64,000 bases of DNA, taken from assembly GCF_014203545.1 (NCBI RefSeq), contig NZ_JACHJG010000001.1, positions 186,001-250,000 on the forward strand, in the 5' to 3' direction. Within the stretch, counting starts at the first letter, position 1. Each line of letters opens with the position of its first letter. This DNA is from Streptomyces netropsis. GTDB lineage: Bacteria > Actinomycetota > Actinomycetes > Streptomycetales > Streptomycetaceae. Position numbers and translations under genes: made by a program. Below, one piece after another: positions 20,022 through 28,016 of the stretch. Below the pieces are notes generated by a model. It ran no database searches. It was not told the DNA's origin and saw only the letters and a list, made by a program, of their open reading frames with translations.

Positions 20022-20927
20022 GTGCAACTCCAACAGCTCCGCTACTTCGCCACGGTCGCCGAAGTCCGGCACTTCACCCGGGCCGCGGAGGTGCTGCACG
20101 TCGCCCAGCCGTCGCTCTCCCAGCAGATCCGGGCCCTGGAACGGGAGCTGGGCGCCGAGCTCTTCCACCGGGCCCGGGGGAACATCACCCTGACCGACGC
20201 GGGGGAGGCGCTGCTGCCGCTCGCCCGGCGGATCCTCGCCGACACCGAGACCGCGCACCGCGAGGTCCAGGAGGTCGCCCAGCTGCGCCGGGGCCGGGTG
20301 CGCCTCGGCGCACCACCGAGCCTGTGCGCGAGCCTGGTGCCGGACGTGCTGCGGACGTACCACGCCCGCTACCCGGGCATCGAGCTCCTCATCGAGGAGG
20401 GCGGCTCGCAGGACCTCGTCCGCACCCTCGCCTCCGGCGGCCTCGACCTGGCCCTGATCATCACCCCGCTGGCCGTCGGCGCCCCGGCCCTCGCGACCAC
20501 GGAACTCCTCCACGAGGACCTGGTCGCCGTCTCCGACCCCGCCTCACCCGCCCCGACCCGACGCCGGGCGCTGCGGGTCGCGGACCTGCGGGGGCTGCCG
20601 ATCGTGATGTTCCGCCGCGGCTACGACCTGCGCGAGATCACCACCGCCGCCTGTCGCGCCGCGGGTTTCGAGCCGTCCTTCAGCGTCGAGGGCGGCGAAA
20701 TGGACGCGGTCCTCGGCTTCGTCCGCGCGGGCCTCGGTCTCGCCGTGGTCCCCGGCATGGTCGCGGCCCGCTCCGGCCTGCGCGTCACGCCCTTCGACGA
20801 CCCCCGCATGCGCCGCACCATCGCGATCGCCCACCGCAAGGACGCGACACCGCCGCGCGCGGCGCGCGAGCTGCGGCGGGTGCTGCTGGAGCACTTGGGG
20901 GTGGAGCGCGGCGCACTCGGGTCGTAG
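20022..20927 (+). CDS. LysR-family transcriptional regulator of the sdh operon
   Basis: 301 residues. The winged helix-turn-helix is classical: LQQLRYFATVAEVRHFTRAAEVLHVAQPSLSQQIRALE in family order (residues 2-40). The effector domain (about 90-300) shows the two-lobed periplasmic-binding fold of the CynR/BenM branch. GTG 20022 was preferred to an ATG at 20001, because LysR proteins start within a few residues of LQQLRYF and the ATG is inside the T-N11-A box. It diverges from sdhC, which suggests control of sdhCAB in response to an unknown acid. Confidence 0.88.
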   Translation: MQLQQLRYFATVAEVRHFTRAAEVLHVAQPSLSQQIRALERELGAELFHRARGNITLTDAGEALLPLARRILADTETAHREVQEVAQLRRGRVRLGAPPSLCASLVPDVLRTYHARYPGIELLIEEGGSQDLVRTLASGGLDLALIITPLAVGAPALATTELLHEDLVAVSDPASPAPTRRRALRVADLRGLPIVMFRRGYDLREITTAACRAAGFEPSFSVEGGEMDAVLGFVRAGLGLAVVPGMVAARSGLRVTPFDDPRMRRTIAIAHRKDATPPRAARELRRVLLEHLGVERGALGS

Positions 20928-20943
20928 TCCCACGTCCAGTCGG

Positions 20944-21080
20944 TCACAGCCCCGCCTCGGCTTCTGCCGCCTCCAGGATGAGCCTGATCTCGGTGACGGC
21001 TTCTCTGCCCGCCTCGCCCTTGTCGATGGCTCGTTCCAGCTCGGGCAGGCGGGCAGCGCGCTCCGGCTGGCGAAGGTCCC
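20944..21080 (-). pseudogene. probable remnant of a small two-gene unit (toxin-antitoxin-like)
   Basis: Between the LysR stop and crcB the minus strand encodes, without a start codon in reach, a helical segment ending PELERAIDKGEAGREA, then VTEIRLILEAAEAEAGL and a TGA. The TGA overlaps a GTG (20947) that begins VTDWTWDYDPSAP, then runs antisense into LysR. This is the layout of a coupled antitoxin/toxin pair cut off at both sides. The family name is a guess from pattern memory; what is seen is only a coding-like fragment lacking both ends. Confidence 0.35.
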
Positions 21081-21085
21081 TGCCT

Positions 21086-21430
21086 TCACCCCACCAGCGC
21101 CGCCCCCGCGCAGGCCGCGCCCAGGCCGCAGGCCACGCTCGCGACGACGTTCGCCGCCGCGTACGCGCGCTTTCCCTCCTCCGCCAGCCGCAGGGTCTCG
21201 TAGGAGAACGTCGAGTACGTCGTGAGCGCCCCGCACAGGCCCGTGCCCAGGGCCAGGTGGACGTCGGCCGTCGCGCCGGTGAGGAGGCCGAGGACGAGGG
21301 AGCCGGTGACGTTGACCGTGAACGTGCCCCAGGGGAAGGCCGAGGCGTGGCGGGACTGGACGGCGCGGTCGGTGAGGTAGCGCAAGGGGGCGCCGACCAT
21401 CGCGCCGGTGATGACGAACAGCCACGTCAC
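21086..21430 (-). CDS. crcB: fluoride channel CrcB/Fluc subunit (second gene)
   Basis: A 114-residue protein with four membrane helices. Family marks are [14 protein letters not shown], the asparagine-bearing [17 protein letters not shown] and [16 protein letters not shown] (Phe box). It removes cytosolic fluoride. The GTG start overlaps the stop of the upstream crcB gene by 4 bases; two adjacent non-identical genes are the usual heterodimer arrangement in Gram-positives. Confidence 0.92.
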   Translation of the reverse strand: MTWLFVITGAMVGAPLRYLTDRAVQSRHASAFPWGTFTVNVTGSLVLGLLTGATADVHLALGTGLCGALTTYSTFSYETLRLAEEGKRAYAAANVVASVACGLGAACAGAALVG

Positions 21431-21906
21431 GACATCGCCTGCCGGTGGAGCAGGCGGCGGGTCGCCGAGGCCGTCGCCCAGACCGCCGCCAGCGCGGCGA
21501 CCGGGGTGGCGGCCAGGTAGGCCAGGGCGGTCGCCGTGCGGTCGTCCGCCAGCAACTGCCGGATGTCCACCGCGTACGTGGAGAACGTGGTGAAGCCGCC
21601 CAGGATCCCCGTGGCGAGGAACGGCCGCAGCAGCGGGTGGGGCGAGGCGAGGTGGGTCACCACGGTCAGGACGACGCCGATCAGCGCGCAGCCGACGAGG
21701 TTGATCAGGAACGTCGTCCACGGGAAGGCGCCGCCGGCGGTCGGCCACAGGAGTCCCGCGCCGTAGCGGGCGGCGGCCCCCAGGCCGCCCCCGGCCGACA
21801 CCGCGCAGAGCACCGGCCAGTGCTCGCGGACCGTGCCGCGCAGGTCCTCCGCTTCGACGTCGGGGTCGATCGGCTCGATCGTTTCCGCCGGTCCGGGCCG
21901 GTCCAC
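21427..21906 (-). CDS. crcB: fluoride channel CrcB/Fluc subunit (first gene)
   Basis: 159 residues. About 30 acidic N-terminal residues precede the four-helix Fluc core with [31 protein letters not shown] and [15 protein letters not shown]. It is the partner of the overlapping downstream crcB. The gap to the upstream monooxygenase gene is only 49 bases, so it may be read through from there, and there is no room for a fluoride riboswitch. Confidence 0.92.
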   Translation of the reverse strand: MDRPGPAETIEPIDPDVEAEDLRGTVREHWPVLCAVSAGGGLGAAARYGAGLLWPTAGGAFPWTTFLINLVGCALIGVVLTVVTHLASPHPLLRPFLATGILGGFTTFSTYAVDIRQLLADDRTATALAYLAATPVAALAAVWATASATRRLLHRQAMS

Positions 21907-21955
21907 GTCCGCCGTCTCCTCCTTCGCCGCCTCCCCTTCACAAGACGGCCCCAGG

Positions 21956-23203
21956 CTACCGCCGGACCGTGGCGGAGCCGATCGCCGCCAGATAGGCGTC
22001 GGCGCGGTCGGGGTCCGTCAGCCAGTCCTGGAAGCCGGCCGGATCCGCGTAGCCGTTCACATAGCGGTGGGCGATCTCCGGGTGGTCGGCCGCCGCCGTC
22101 AGTACGCGGCGTACGTGCTCGGGCCGTGGGCCCAGCATGAGGTTGGTGAAGGCGGTGACGTGCCGCGCGTGTTCCCAGAACGCCGCGAACGTCCCGCTCA
22201 TCCACGCCCGGTCGAAGGCCCCCTCGCCCCGGTCCGCGACCGACCGGAGGTAGCCCGCCGCGCAGCGGGCCGCGCTGTTCGAGCCCTGCCCGGTGATCGG
22301 GTCGTTGAGGACCACCGCGTCGGCCATGCCCAGCACGTGCCGGCCCGGGGCGACCTCGGCGACCGGCCGGCGGACCGTCGGGGTGACGGCGCCGAAGAGC
22401 GCCGCGCCCGCGTCCGTCGGCTCCGCCTCCGCGCACAGCTCGTACTCCCAGGGCGCGTACCGCCGGAGCAGCTCCAGCGACCGTTTCAGCGTCGCCTCCG
22501 GGTCCGGGCGGTCCTGCCAGCAGTCCAACGGGCCGCCGGGGTGCCCCTCCCAGAACAGGATGTGGCACGGGCCCTCGGCGACCAGGGCGGGCAGCACGAA
22601 GAACTCGCCCGCCTCCCCGGCGGAGTAGAGCCGTCCGTGCGGGCCGGGCAGATCCGGGCCGCGCCCGACGCCGTGCAGATAGACGCAGGCCAGGGCCCGC
22701 TGCGGCCGGTCGTACGGGCTGTGCCGGTCGTCGCGCGCGAAGGTCTCGGCGAGCGCGCCGCGGCCGGAGGCGACCACCGTCAGATCGTGGGCCGAGGCCA
22801 GGTCCGCGAGGTCCGCCGGGGTGACCGCCCGGTACTCCACCCGGCCGCCGCGCTCTTCGAACAGCTCCAGCCAGCGTGCCGTCTTGACCCGCTGGTCGAC
22901 GGACCGGGCGGGCTCGTCGAAGGGGGCGGCCAGGGAGCGGATCCGCGCGCCTGGCGGATCGATCGAGGCCATCGACATGCCCTCCAGGGCCGGGGCCGCG
23001 CCGTCCCACAGGTTCAGGCCCGCCGCCCGCTCCAGGGCGAGCGCGGGGCCGAACATCAGCTGCGTGGACATGACCCGCCCGGCCCGGATCCGCTCCGGCG
23101 TCCGGTCCGAGACCACGGTCACCTCGTACGCCCCCTCGGCCCGCAGCCCCAGGGCCAGTTGCAGCCCCGCCTGCCCCGCTCCGACGATCGCGATCCTGCG
23201 CAT
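21956..23203 (-). CDS. FAD-dependent monooxygenase, styrene monooxygenase StyA-like
   Basis: 415 residues. The N-terminal dinucleotide fold is IAIVGAGQAGLQLALGLR. The internal VMSTQLMFGPALALE and C-terminal GMADAVVLNDPITGQGSNSA segments match the StyA-like, single-component-substrate branch of flavin monooxygenases (a GD-type loop appears as DAVVLNDP). No flavin reductase (StyB) gene is next to it. The substrate is unknown; an indole- or styrene-type epoxidation is possible. It stands between crcB and the chaplin gene. Confidence 0.75.
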   Translation of the reverse strand: MRRIAIVGAGQAGLQLALGLRAEGAYEVTVVSDRTPERIRAGRVMSTQLMFGPALALERAAGLNLWDGAAPALEGMSMASIDPPGARIRSLAAPFDEPARSVDQRVKTARWLELFEERGGRVEYRAVTPADLADLASAHDLTVVASGRGALAETFARDDRHSPYDRPQRALACVYLHGVGRGPDLPGPHGRLYSAGEAGEFFVLPALVAEGPCHILFWEGHPGGPLDCWQDRPDPEATLKRSLELLRRYAPWEYELCAEAEPTDAGAALFGAVTPTVRRPVAEVAPGRHVLGMADAVVLNDPITGQGSNSAARCAAGYLRSVADRGEGAFDRAWMSGTFAAFWEHARHVTAFTNLMLGPRPEHVRRVLTAAADHPEIAHRYVNGYADPAGFQDWLTDPDRADAYLAAIGSATVRR

Positions 23204-23473
23204 CGCTGCCTCCGTTGCCGGTCCCGTTGCCGGTCAGGTGCCCGTCCGTGGTCCCGCGGGGCCACGCCCGCACCCCGTTGTAGCGGTGCCCGGCGCGCGC
23301 TGTACAGATGGCGCGCGCCCCCGTCCACCGCCGTCACGACGGACGGCGTGTCCCGCTTCGGTCACCCGTCCGCGCGTTGTACGAAACCTTTGCGAGGTTT
23401 GGGCGTTTATCCGGCTCCCGACCGTCACCGGCCGGGAGCTCCTCCCCGTACGACCAAGCAAAGGTGTCTCCCC

Positions 23474-23713
23474 ATGTCACGTATCGCCAAGGCAGCAGTC
23501 CTGACCGCCACCATGGGCGCCGCTATCGCTGGCTTCAGCGGCGGCGCCGTCGCCGACTCGGGCGCCAAGGGTGTTGCCGCCGGGTCCCCGGGCATCATCT
23601 CGGGCAACGTCATCCAGGTGCCCATCCACGTGCCGATCAACCTCTGCGGCAACACCATCGACATCCTCGCGCTGCTGAACTCGACGAACGGCAACACCTG
23701 CGTCAACGCCTGA
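23474..23713 (+). CDS. short chaplin, secreted amyloid surface protein
   Basis: A 79-residue precursor. The Sec signal peptide (MSRIAKAAVLTATMGAAIAG, cleavage after AVA near residue 28) is followed by one chaplin domain of about 50 residues: GNVIQVPIHVPINLCGN, then NTCVN. The two cysteines form the usual disulfide loop. Short chaplins assemble into the hydrophobic rodlet layer of aerial hyphae and spores. There is no sortase signal, so it is the short (ChpD-H) type. The leader before the ATG is typical of a development-controlled single gene. Confidence 0.93.
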   Translation: MSRIAKAAVLTATMGAAIAGFSGGAVADSGAKGVAAGSPGIISGNVIQVPIHVPINLCGNTIDILALLNSTNGNTCVNA

Positions 23714-23931
23714 CCGGAAGCGGGCCGGGAGCGATCCCGGCGGCTCCGGGCGGGGCGCTCTCTCTTCGGCCCCCTTCGCCCCGGCCCCGGAACGTTTCGT
23801 GTGGCGCCCCCGACCTCGTCGGCGGGCGCCACACGCATGTGCGCGTCCGCCCACCCGACGACCGCATTAGCATGCGCACGTCATGGAGCGCTTCCCTCCG
23901 GAGCGCCTCCCTCTCTCGACGGAAGCAACGC

Positions 23932-25110
23932 ATGCGAATCAAGCGGATACTCGCCGCGACCGCCGCCCTCACCGCCCTCGTCACCACCGCCGCCTGCGAC
24001 GGCGGCAAGGGCAACGGCCACGCGGCCCCGGCCGGGGCGAACGGCACCGGTGCCGCCCGGCCCGACACCGGGCCGCCGTCCGCCGGTTCGCTGGGCGAGG
24101 CGCAGAAGTACATCCAGCGCCACACCTCGTGCGAGCAGCTGAGCACCGAGCCCGCGGACGAGCGACTGCCTTCCGACGATCCGGTGAAGCCCGGGGCGTG
24201 GTCCGTGACCGAGCGGGGCGTGTGCAGCGACCGGCGCGAGAAGGGCGAGATCCTCGTCTACCGCACCGCCGACATGAAGGAGTTCCAGGCGGCCTACAAG
24301 AAGCACGTCATGGACTCGATCGCCGGCGGGAAGGGCGACTACGGGCTCTTCAGCCGTCTCTTCGTCGGCAAGGACTTCGCGGTCGTCCCGAGCCGGACCG
24401 AGTCCGCGATGGCCCTCGCCAGGTCCGGGCTGCGCATCCTCACCTGCAACCCCACCTTCGGCGTCCCCAAGGGATACACGAAGGAGCCGGCACTGGTCGA
24501 ACACTGCGGCCTGAGCGACTTCGTCAACAGCGAGGACGGCAAGGGCAGCGTGAACCACCAAAGCCCGGAGGAGGAGGGGCGGGAACGCGGGGAGAGCGCC
24601 CGCCCCAAGGAAGGCCGCAAGCCCGAGGACAGCCTCGGCCTGGCAGCCGCCGGCAGCCTCGCCGAGCTGAGGAAGCTCGTCCACCACGAACTCGGCTGCG
24701 AGCAGTTCTCCACCGACCCCGAGACCGTGTCCATCTCCTCCATCGACTACCTGCCCGCCATCGAGGGCGACCACAAGATGTGGGGCGTCGGCGAACGCGG
24801 CATGTGCGGCTACCCGGGCGGTGAGCGCCGGGCCCACGCCCTGTCCTGGCTCGACAAGGTCGACGACATGATCACCTTCCAGACCAAGGCCAAGGCCGCC
24901 CAGGTGAAGGAGCTCCGGGAGAACGGCGGCCGGCTCAAGGCGACCAGGAGCATGGTGCTCGTCGGGAAGAACGTCGCGGTCGAGACCAACGACGCGGCGT
25001 CCCGGCACGGTCTCTACCAGGCGCAGTTCCTCAACCTGAACTGCCAGGAGGGCTTCACCGCCCCCGAGGGCTACCGCTTCGAGAAGCACTGGTCAACGGC
25101 TGCGTCCTGA
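23932..25110 (+). CDS. lipoprotein with two tandem related domains, unknown function
   Basis: 392 residues. The signal MRIKRILAATAALTALVTTA is followed by a lipobox-like TAAC (Cys22). The mature part is two copies of one domain (about 50-190 and 245-390). Paired landmarks are the SCEQLSTEP and GCEQFSTDP segments, LFVGKDFAVV and VLVGKNVAVE, then LTCNPTFGVPKGY and LNCQEGFTAPEGY. Each copy has three cysteines. A charged linker (PEEEGRERGESARPKEGRKPED) joins them. No enzyme motif is seen. GGAAG lies 6 bases before the ATG. Confidence 0.75.
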   Translation: MRIKRILAATAALTALVTTAACDGGKGNGHAAPAGANGTGAARPDTGPPSAGSLGEAQKYIQRHTSCEQLSTEPADERLPSDDPVKPGAWSVTERGVCSDRREKGEILVYRTADMKEFQAAYKKHVMDSIAGGKGDYGLFSRLFVGKDFAVVPSRTESAMALARSGLRILTCNPTFGVPKGYTKEPALVEHCGLSDFVNSEDGKGSVNHQSPEEEGRERGESARPKEGRKPEDSLGLAAAGSLAELRKLVHHELGCEQFSTDPETVSISSIDYLPAIEGDHKMWGVGERGMCGYPGGERRAHALSWLDKVDDMITFQTKAKAAQVKELRENGGRLKATRSMVLVGKNVAVETNDAASRHGLYQAQFLNLNCQEGFTAPEGYRFEKHWSTAAS

Positions 25111-25137
25111 CCAACTACGAAGGCAGCTGACCCTCCG

Positions 25138-25344
25138 TCAGCGCTGCCAGCTGTGCGGGGCGCGGAAGCCCTGCGTACGTTCAAGACGCCGCCACCGCGC
25201 CGAGGAGGCGTGATGGCCGCCGCCCCGGCCCCGGCCACCGCTCCCGGCCGCGGCGGCGCGGGCCAGCAGCACCGCCGTGAGGGCGGCGACCTCCTCCTCG
25301 CTCGCCCGGCCCCGCTCGACACGGACGAGGTAATCGCTGCTCAT
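25138..25344 (-). CDS. acyl-CoA carboxylase epsilon subunit
   Basis: 68 residues with the small-subunit pattern: YLVRVERGRASEEEVAAL, an Ala/Gly/Arg linker, then RWRRLERTQGFRAPHSWQ at the end. Epsilon subunits of actinobacterial acetyl/propionyl-CoA carboxylases stabilise the alpha6-beta6 complex. They normally lie directly after a carboxyltransferase (accB/pccB) gene; none is here, so this copy is an orphan. GTGGGG precedes ATG 25344 by 6 bases; an upstream in-frame GTG (25356) is the alternative. Confidence 0.75.
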   Translation of the reverse strand: MSSDYLVRVERGRASEEEVAALTAVLLARAAAAGSGGRGRGGGHHASSARWRRLERTQGFRAPHSWQR

Positions 25345-25529
25345 CGCTGTCCCCACCCCTCACTCGGCGGGCCCCGCGGGGACCGCGGGGCCGTTCGGCA
25401 CCTCGGGACCCATCATGTGGGTGGGGTCATGGGGGACCGCTCGAGCCTCGATGGGGCCGCCGACGGTGTCCGGCGGGGGCCGGCGTCGACCGGCGGAACG
25501 AGGGCCCGCGACACCGCCGCGGCCCGCGG

Positions 25530-27398
25530 TCAGTCCTCGACGTCGACACCGTAGCCGCGGGCGAGCGCGGCGAGACCGTGGTCGTAGCCCTGCCCGACGG
25601 CACGGAAGCGCCAGACCGGGCCCCGGCGGTAGATCTCCGCGAGGAGCATCGTCCGCTCGGTGGTGGCCGCGTCCAGGGCGGACTGGGTGAGGGGCGCGGC
25701 GCTGCCGCCGGGGCCCGTGGTGACCTGGATCGCGCCCACGTCGCCGAACGTCGGGGTGCCGTCGATGGCGGCCGCCACCACCACCTTGCGGACGGCCGGC
25801 GGCAGCGTGCCGAGGTCGGTGGTGATGGTCTGCTCCGTCGGCCCGTCGGTGAGGAGCCGCACGGCCCCGCCGGGGCTCTCCGGCGCTCCGAAGAAGACGA
25901 AGTTCTCGTCGCGGGAGACCTGGTCGTCCTCGTCGACGAGGAACGCGACGAGGTCGATCTCGGACGTCGTCCCCTGGGCCCAGGAGGCGGTGACGGTCCA
26001 CGCGGACGCCGTCGAACGGCCCGGCAGGTCGATGACGCCTCCTCTCGGCAGGACCCGTGGGACCCGCCGCCCGGCGGTGGACCGCGCGAGGGGCTCGGCG
26101 GTGGGCTCGTCGAGCCAGCCGGAGCCGTGGGCGGGGATCTCGAGCGCGGTGATCCGCCGCATGCGGCGGTCGGTGTCGGCCCCGTCGAGCAGCACCACGT
26201 CGGTCACGCCGGCGGACAGGTTGATCGCCGCGGCCCCGCCCAGTTCGACGATCCGCAGGCGCGCCGCCGCCGCGGCCGGGTGGGTGCCGCCCAACACGAG
26301 CACCCGCCGCCCCGCCAGGGGCTTGCCCGTATCCGCCGCCGTCGGCTCAGGCTCTCTGGCGGCGGGAACGGGCGCGGGCGGCGCCACGGCGGGTTCGGGC
26401 GCGGGAACGGGCGCCGCCGGCGTCGCCACGGCGGGTTCGGCCGGGGGAGCGGCCACGGCCTGCTGCTCGTGCGGCGTTCCGGGCCGTACGTCGCCCAGCA
26501 GCCGCAGGAAGGTGTGCTCGTCGACGACGGGCACGCCCTCGGCGACGGCACGCCGCGCCTTGGCGGATCCTGACGCCTGGTCATTGGTGACGAGGACGCT
26601 GGTGTGCCGGCTGACGGAGGACATCACGTTCAACCCGGCGGCGACCGACCGGGCGACCAGCTCGGCGCGGGACGTGGCGGTCTCCCCGGTGATGGCGACC
26701 TTCATGCCCTGGGCCAACGAGCCCCCGGCGGGCAGCTGTCCGGGGTTGCGGAAGGCGCACGGCGTCTTGGGCGGCTTCGGGGTGAACTGCGCGTCCTGCC
26801 GGGGCGGGCAGGTCACCAGGGGCAGCGGCAGATCGAGCCGGGCCGCCTCCCGCAAGGAGGCGCGCAGCACCCCGGCCAGCACGCGCGTGTCGTCCAGCGC
26901 GTCGTGTGCGCGGAGCTGGGGAACGCCGTAGTGGGCGGCCAGCGTGCCGAGCTTCAGATCGTCGGTCGCCGGGTCCACCCGTCGGTTCAGCGCCAGGGTG
27001 CACAGCCGCTGGGAGACCGGGAGCCACATCCGCGCCCGGGCGAACTCGTGGGCGAGGAAGTCGTAGTCGAACTGCGCGTTGTGGGCGACCAGGACACGGT
27101 CCTGGAGCATGGCCCCGATCCGCCCGGCCACCTGCTCGAACGTCGGGGCGCCCGCCAGCCGATCCGCCGTCAGCCCGTGCACGTGCACCGGCCCGGGGTC
27201 GCAGCCGGGGTTCAGCAGGGTCGAGAACTCCCCGGTCTGCTCGCCGTCCGGCCCGACCGTCACCACGGCGACGGACAGCACCCGATGCTGCCGCGCCACC
27301 AGCCCCGAGGTCTCCACGTCCACCAGCGCCCAGTCGAAGGCGTAGTCGCGCGCGTCTGGCACGGTGCCGGAGGTGCCGGAGGTGGAGGCGAGAGTCAT
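25530..27398 (-). CDS. DEDDh exonuclease - BRCT - TerD domain fusion
   Basis: 622 residues. Residues 20-190 are a DnaQ-like 3'-5' exonuclease: LVDVETSGL (Asp27, Glu29), HNAQFDYDFLAHE, and HDALDDTRVL. Residues about 228-305 are a BRCT domain (GMKVAITGETATSRAELVA, then SVLVTNDQ). A second BRCT-like stretch (GRRVLVLGGTHPAAA) follows a Pro/Ala linker. Residues about 455-622 are a TerD (tellurium stress, calcium-binding) domain, with VTASWAQGTTSEIDLVAFLVDED and SRDENFVFFG. This suggests a stress-linked nuclease. Single gene, with the orphan epsilon subunit 185 bases downstream. Confidence 0.88.
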   Translation of the reverse strand: MTLASTSGTSGTVPDARDYAFDWALVDVETSGLVARQHRVLSVAVVTVGPDGEQTGEFSTLLNPGCDPGPVHVHGLTADRLAGAPTFEQVAGRIGAMLQDRVLVAHNAQFDYDFLAHEFARARMWLPVSQRLCTLALNRRVDPATDDLKLGTLAAHYGVPQLRAHDALDDTRVLAGVLRASLREAARLDLPLPLVTCPPRQDAQFTPKPPKTPCAFRNPGQLPAGGSLAQGMKVAITGETATSRAELVARSVAAGLNVMSSVSRHTSVLVTNDQASGSAKARRAVAEGVPVVDEHTFLRLLGDVRPGTPHEQQAVAAPPAEPAVATPAAPVPAPEPAVAPPAPVPAAREPEPTAADTGKPLAGRRVLVLGGTHPAAAAARLRIVELGGAAAINLSAGVTDVVLLDGADTDRRMRRITALEIPAHGSGWLDEPTAEPLARSTAGRRVPRVLPRGGVIDLPGRSTASAWTVTASWAQGTTSEIDLVAFLVDEDDQVSRDENFVFFGAPESPGGAVRLLTDGPTEQTITTDLGTLPPAVRKVVVAAAIDGTPTFGDVGAIQVTTGPGGSAAPLTQSALDAATTERTMLLAEIYRRGPVWRFRAVGQGYDHGLAALARGYGVDVED

Positions 27399-27603
27399 GG
27401 CGACAAGGATGATCCGATATTCAACCCTCGTTCAACCCACATGGCCATTTGTCCGTGTCTGCACCCCGGAGGGGAGGGGCGCCAGGTGCGCGAATCGATC
27501 GGTCCGGGGGTCGGGTGCTTGCCTCATGGGCCACCGCCGTCACAGGCCTTCCCGGCGCTTACGCCGCCACTACGCGATCCTCGCTAAGGTGCCCCTGACC
27601 TGC

Positions 27604-27629
27604 GAAAAAGCCCTCCGGGAAGGAGGGCT
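27604..27629 (-). terminator. rho-independent terminator after tRNA-Arg
   Basis: On the minus strand AGCCCTCC, a TTCCC loop and GGAGGGCT form an 8-pair stem followed by a run of five T. It lies 19 bases beyond the tRNA 3' end. Confidence 0.85.
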
Positions 27630-27647
27630 GGACCAGCATGGGAAGAG

Positions 27648-27720
27648 CGCCCCCGGCAGGACTCGAACCTGCGGCCAAGCGCTTAGAAGGCGCCTGCTCT
27701 ATCCACTGAGCTACGGGGGC
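27648..27720 (-). tRNA. tRNA-Arg (anticodon UCU)
   Basis: 73 bases. The acceptor GCCCCCG pairs with CGGGGGC and a G discriminator. The D arm is GCTCAGTGGATAGAGC. The anticodon stem GCGCC...AAGCGC-type pairing holds the loop CTTCTAA, giving UCU. The T arm is GCAGGTTCGAGTCCTGC. CCA is not encoded. It reads AGA/AGG, rare codons in this GC-rich genome. No integrated element abuts it. Confidence 0.95.
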
Positions 27721-27899
27721 CGGTGTGTGCGGCGGTCGCGGACGGCTGAAGCCCCGGGCTCGGTGGTGCCGTGACCTTGCCGGGGACAAGGATAGGGCTC
27801 CGCGTACCTCGTCCCGGTTGCTTCACCTCCGTGACACGATGTGGAGGTTCGGTGAAGCGGTCCTGATAATCGCAGGCAGGTGCGAATTTTGCATCGCTT

Positions 27900-27930
27900 T
27901 TGACGCCTCACGCGCCGGGTGTTGTGTACT
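27900..27930 (+). promoter_or_regulatory. possible promoter of the dynamin operon
   Basis: TTGACG at 27900-27905 is followed after 19 bases by TGTACT, inside an AT-richer stretch about 90 bases before the dynA start. A GACAC pentamer, the WhiA recognition word, is at 27833-27837. Spacing is not ideal, so this is tentative. Confidence 0.3.
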
Positions 27931-28016
27931 CGTTATGCCTGGGCCTCATTCGCCACGCCTCGCGCGCCATGGGCTATACGCTTCAAAAACACAACAGAAT
28001 TGGGCATTCTGCACGT

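Noticed and set aside
21907..21955. Fluoride riboswitch before crcB
   Set aside because: Only 49 bases separate the genes and no riboswitch-like pseudoknot sequence is seen.
25360..25529. Possible small gene or carboxyltransferase C-terminus between the nuclease fusion and the epsilon subunit
   Set aside because: Frames here are short and Pro/Gly-rich with no carboxyltransferase motif; treated as non-coding.
27648..27720. tRNA-Arg as an attachment site of an integrated element
   Set aside because: No integrase, no direct repeat of the tRNA 3' end noticed in the window, and the neighbours are core genes.
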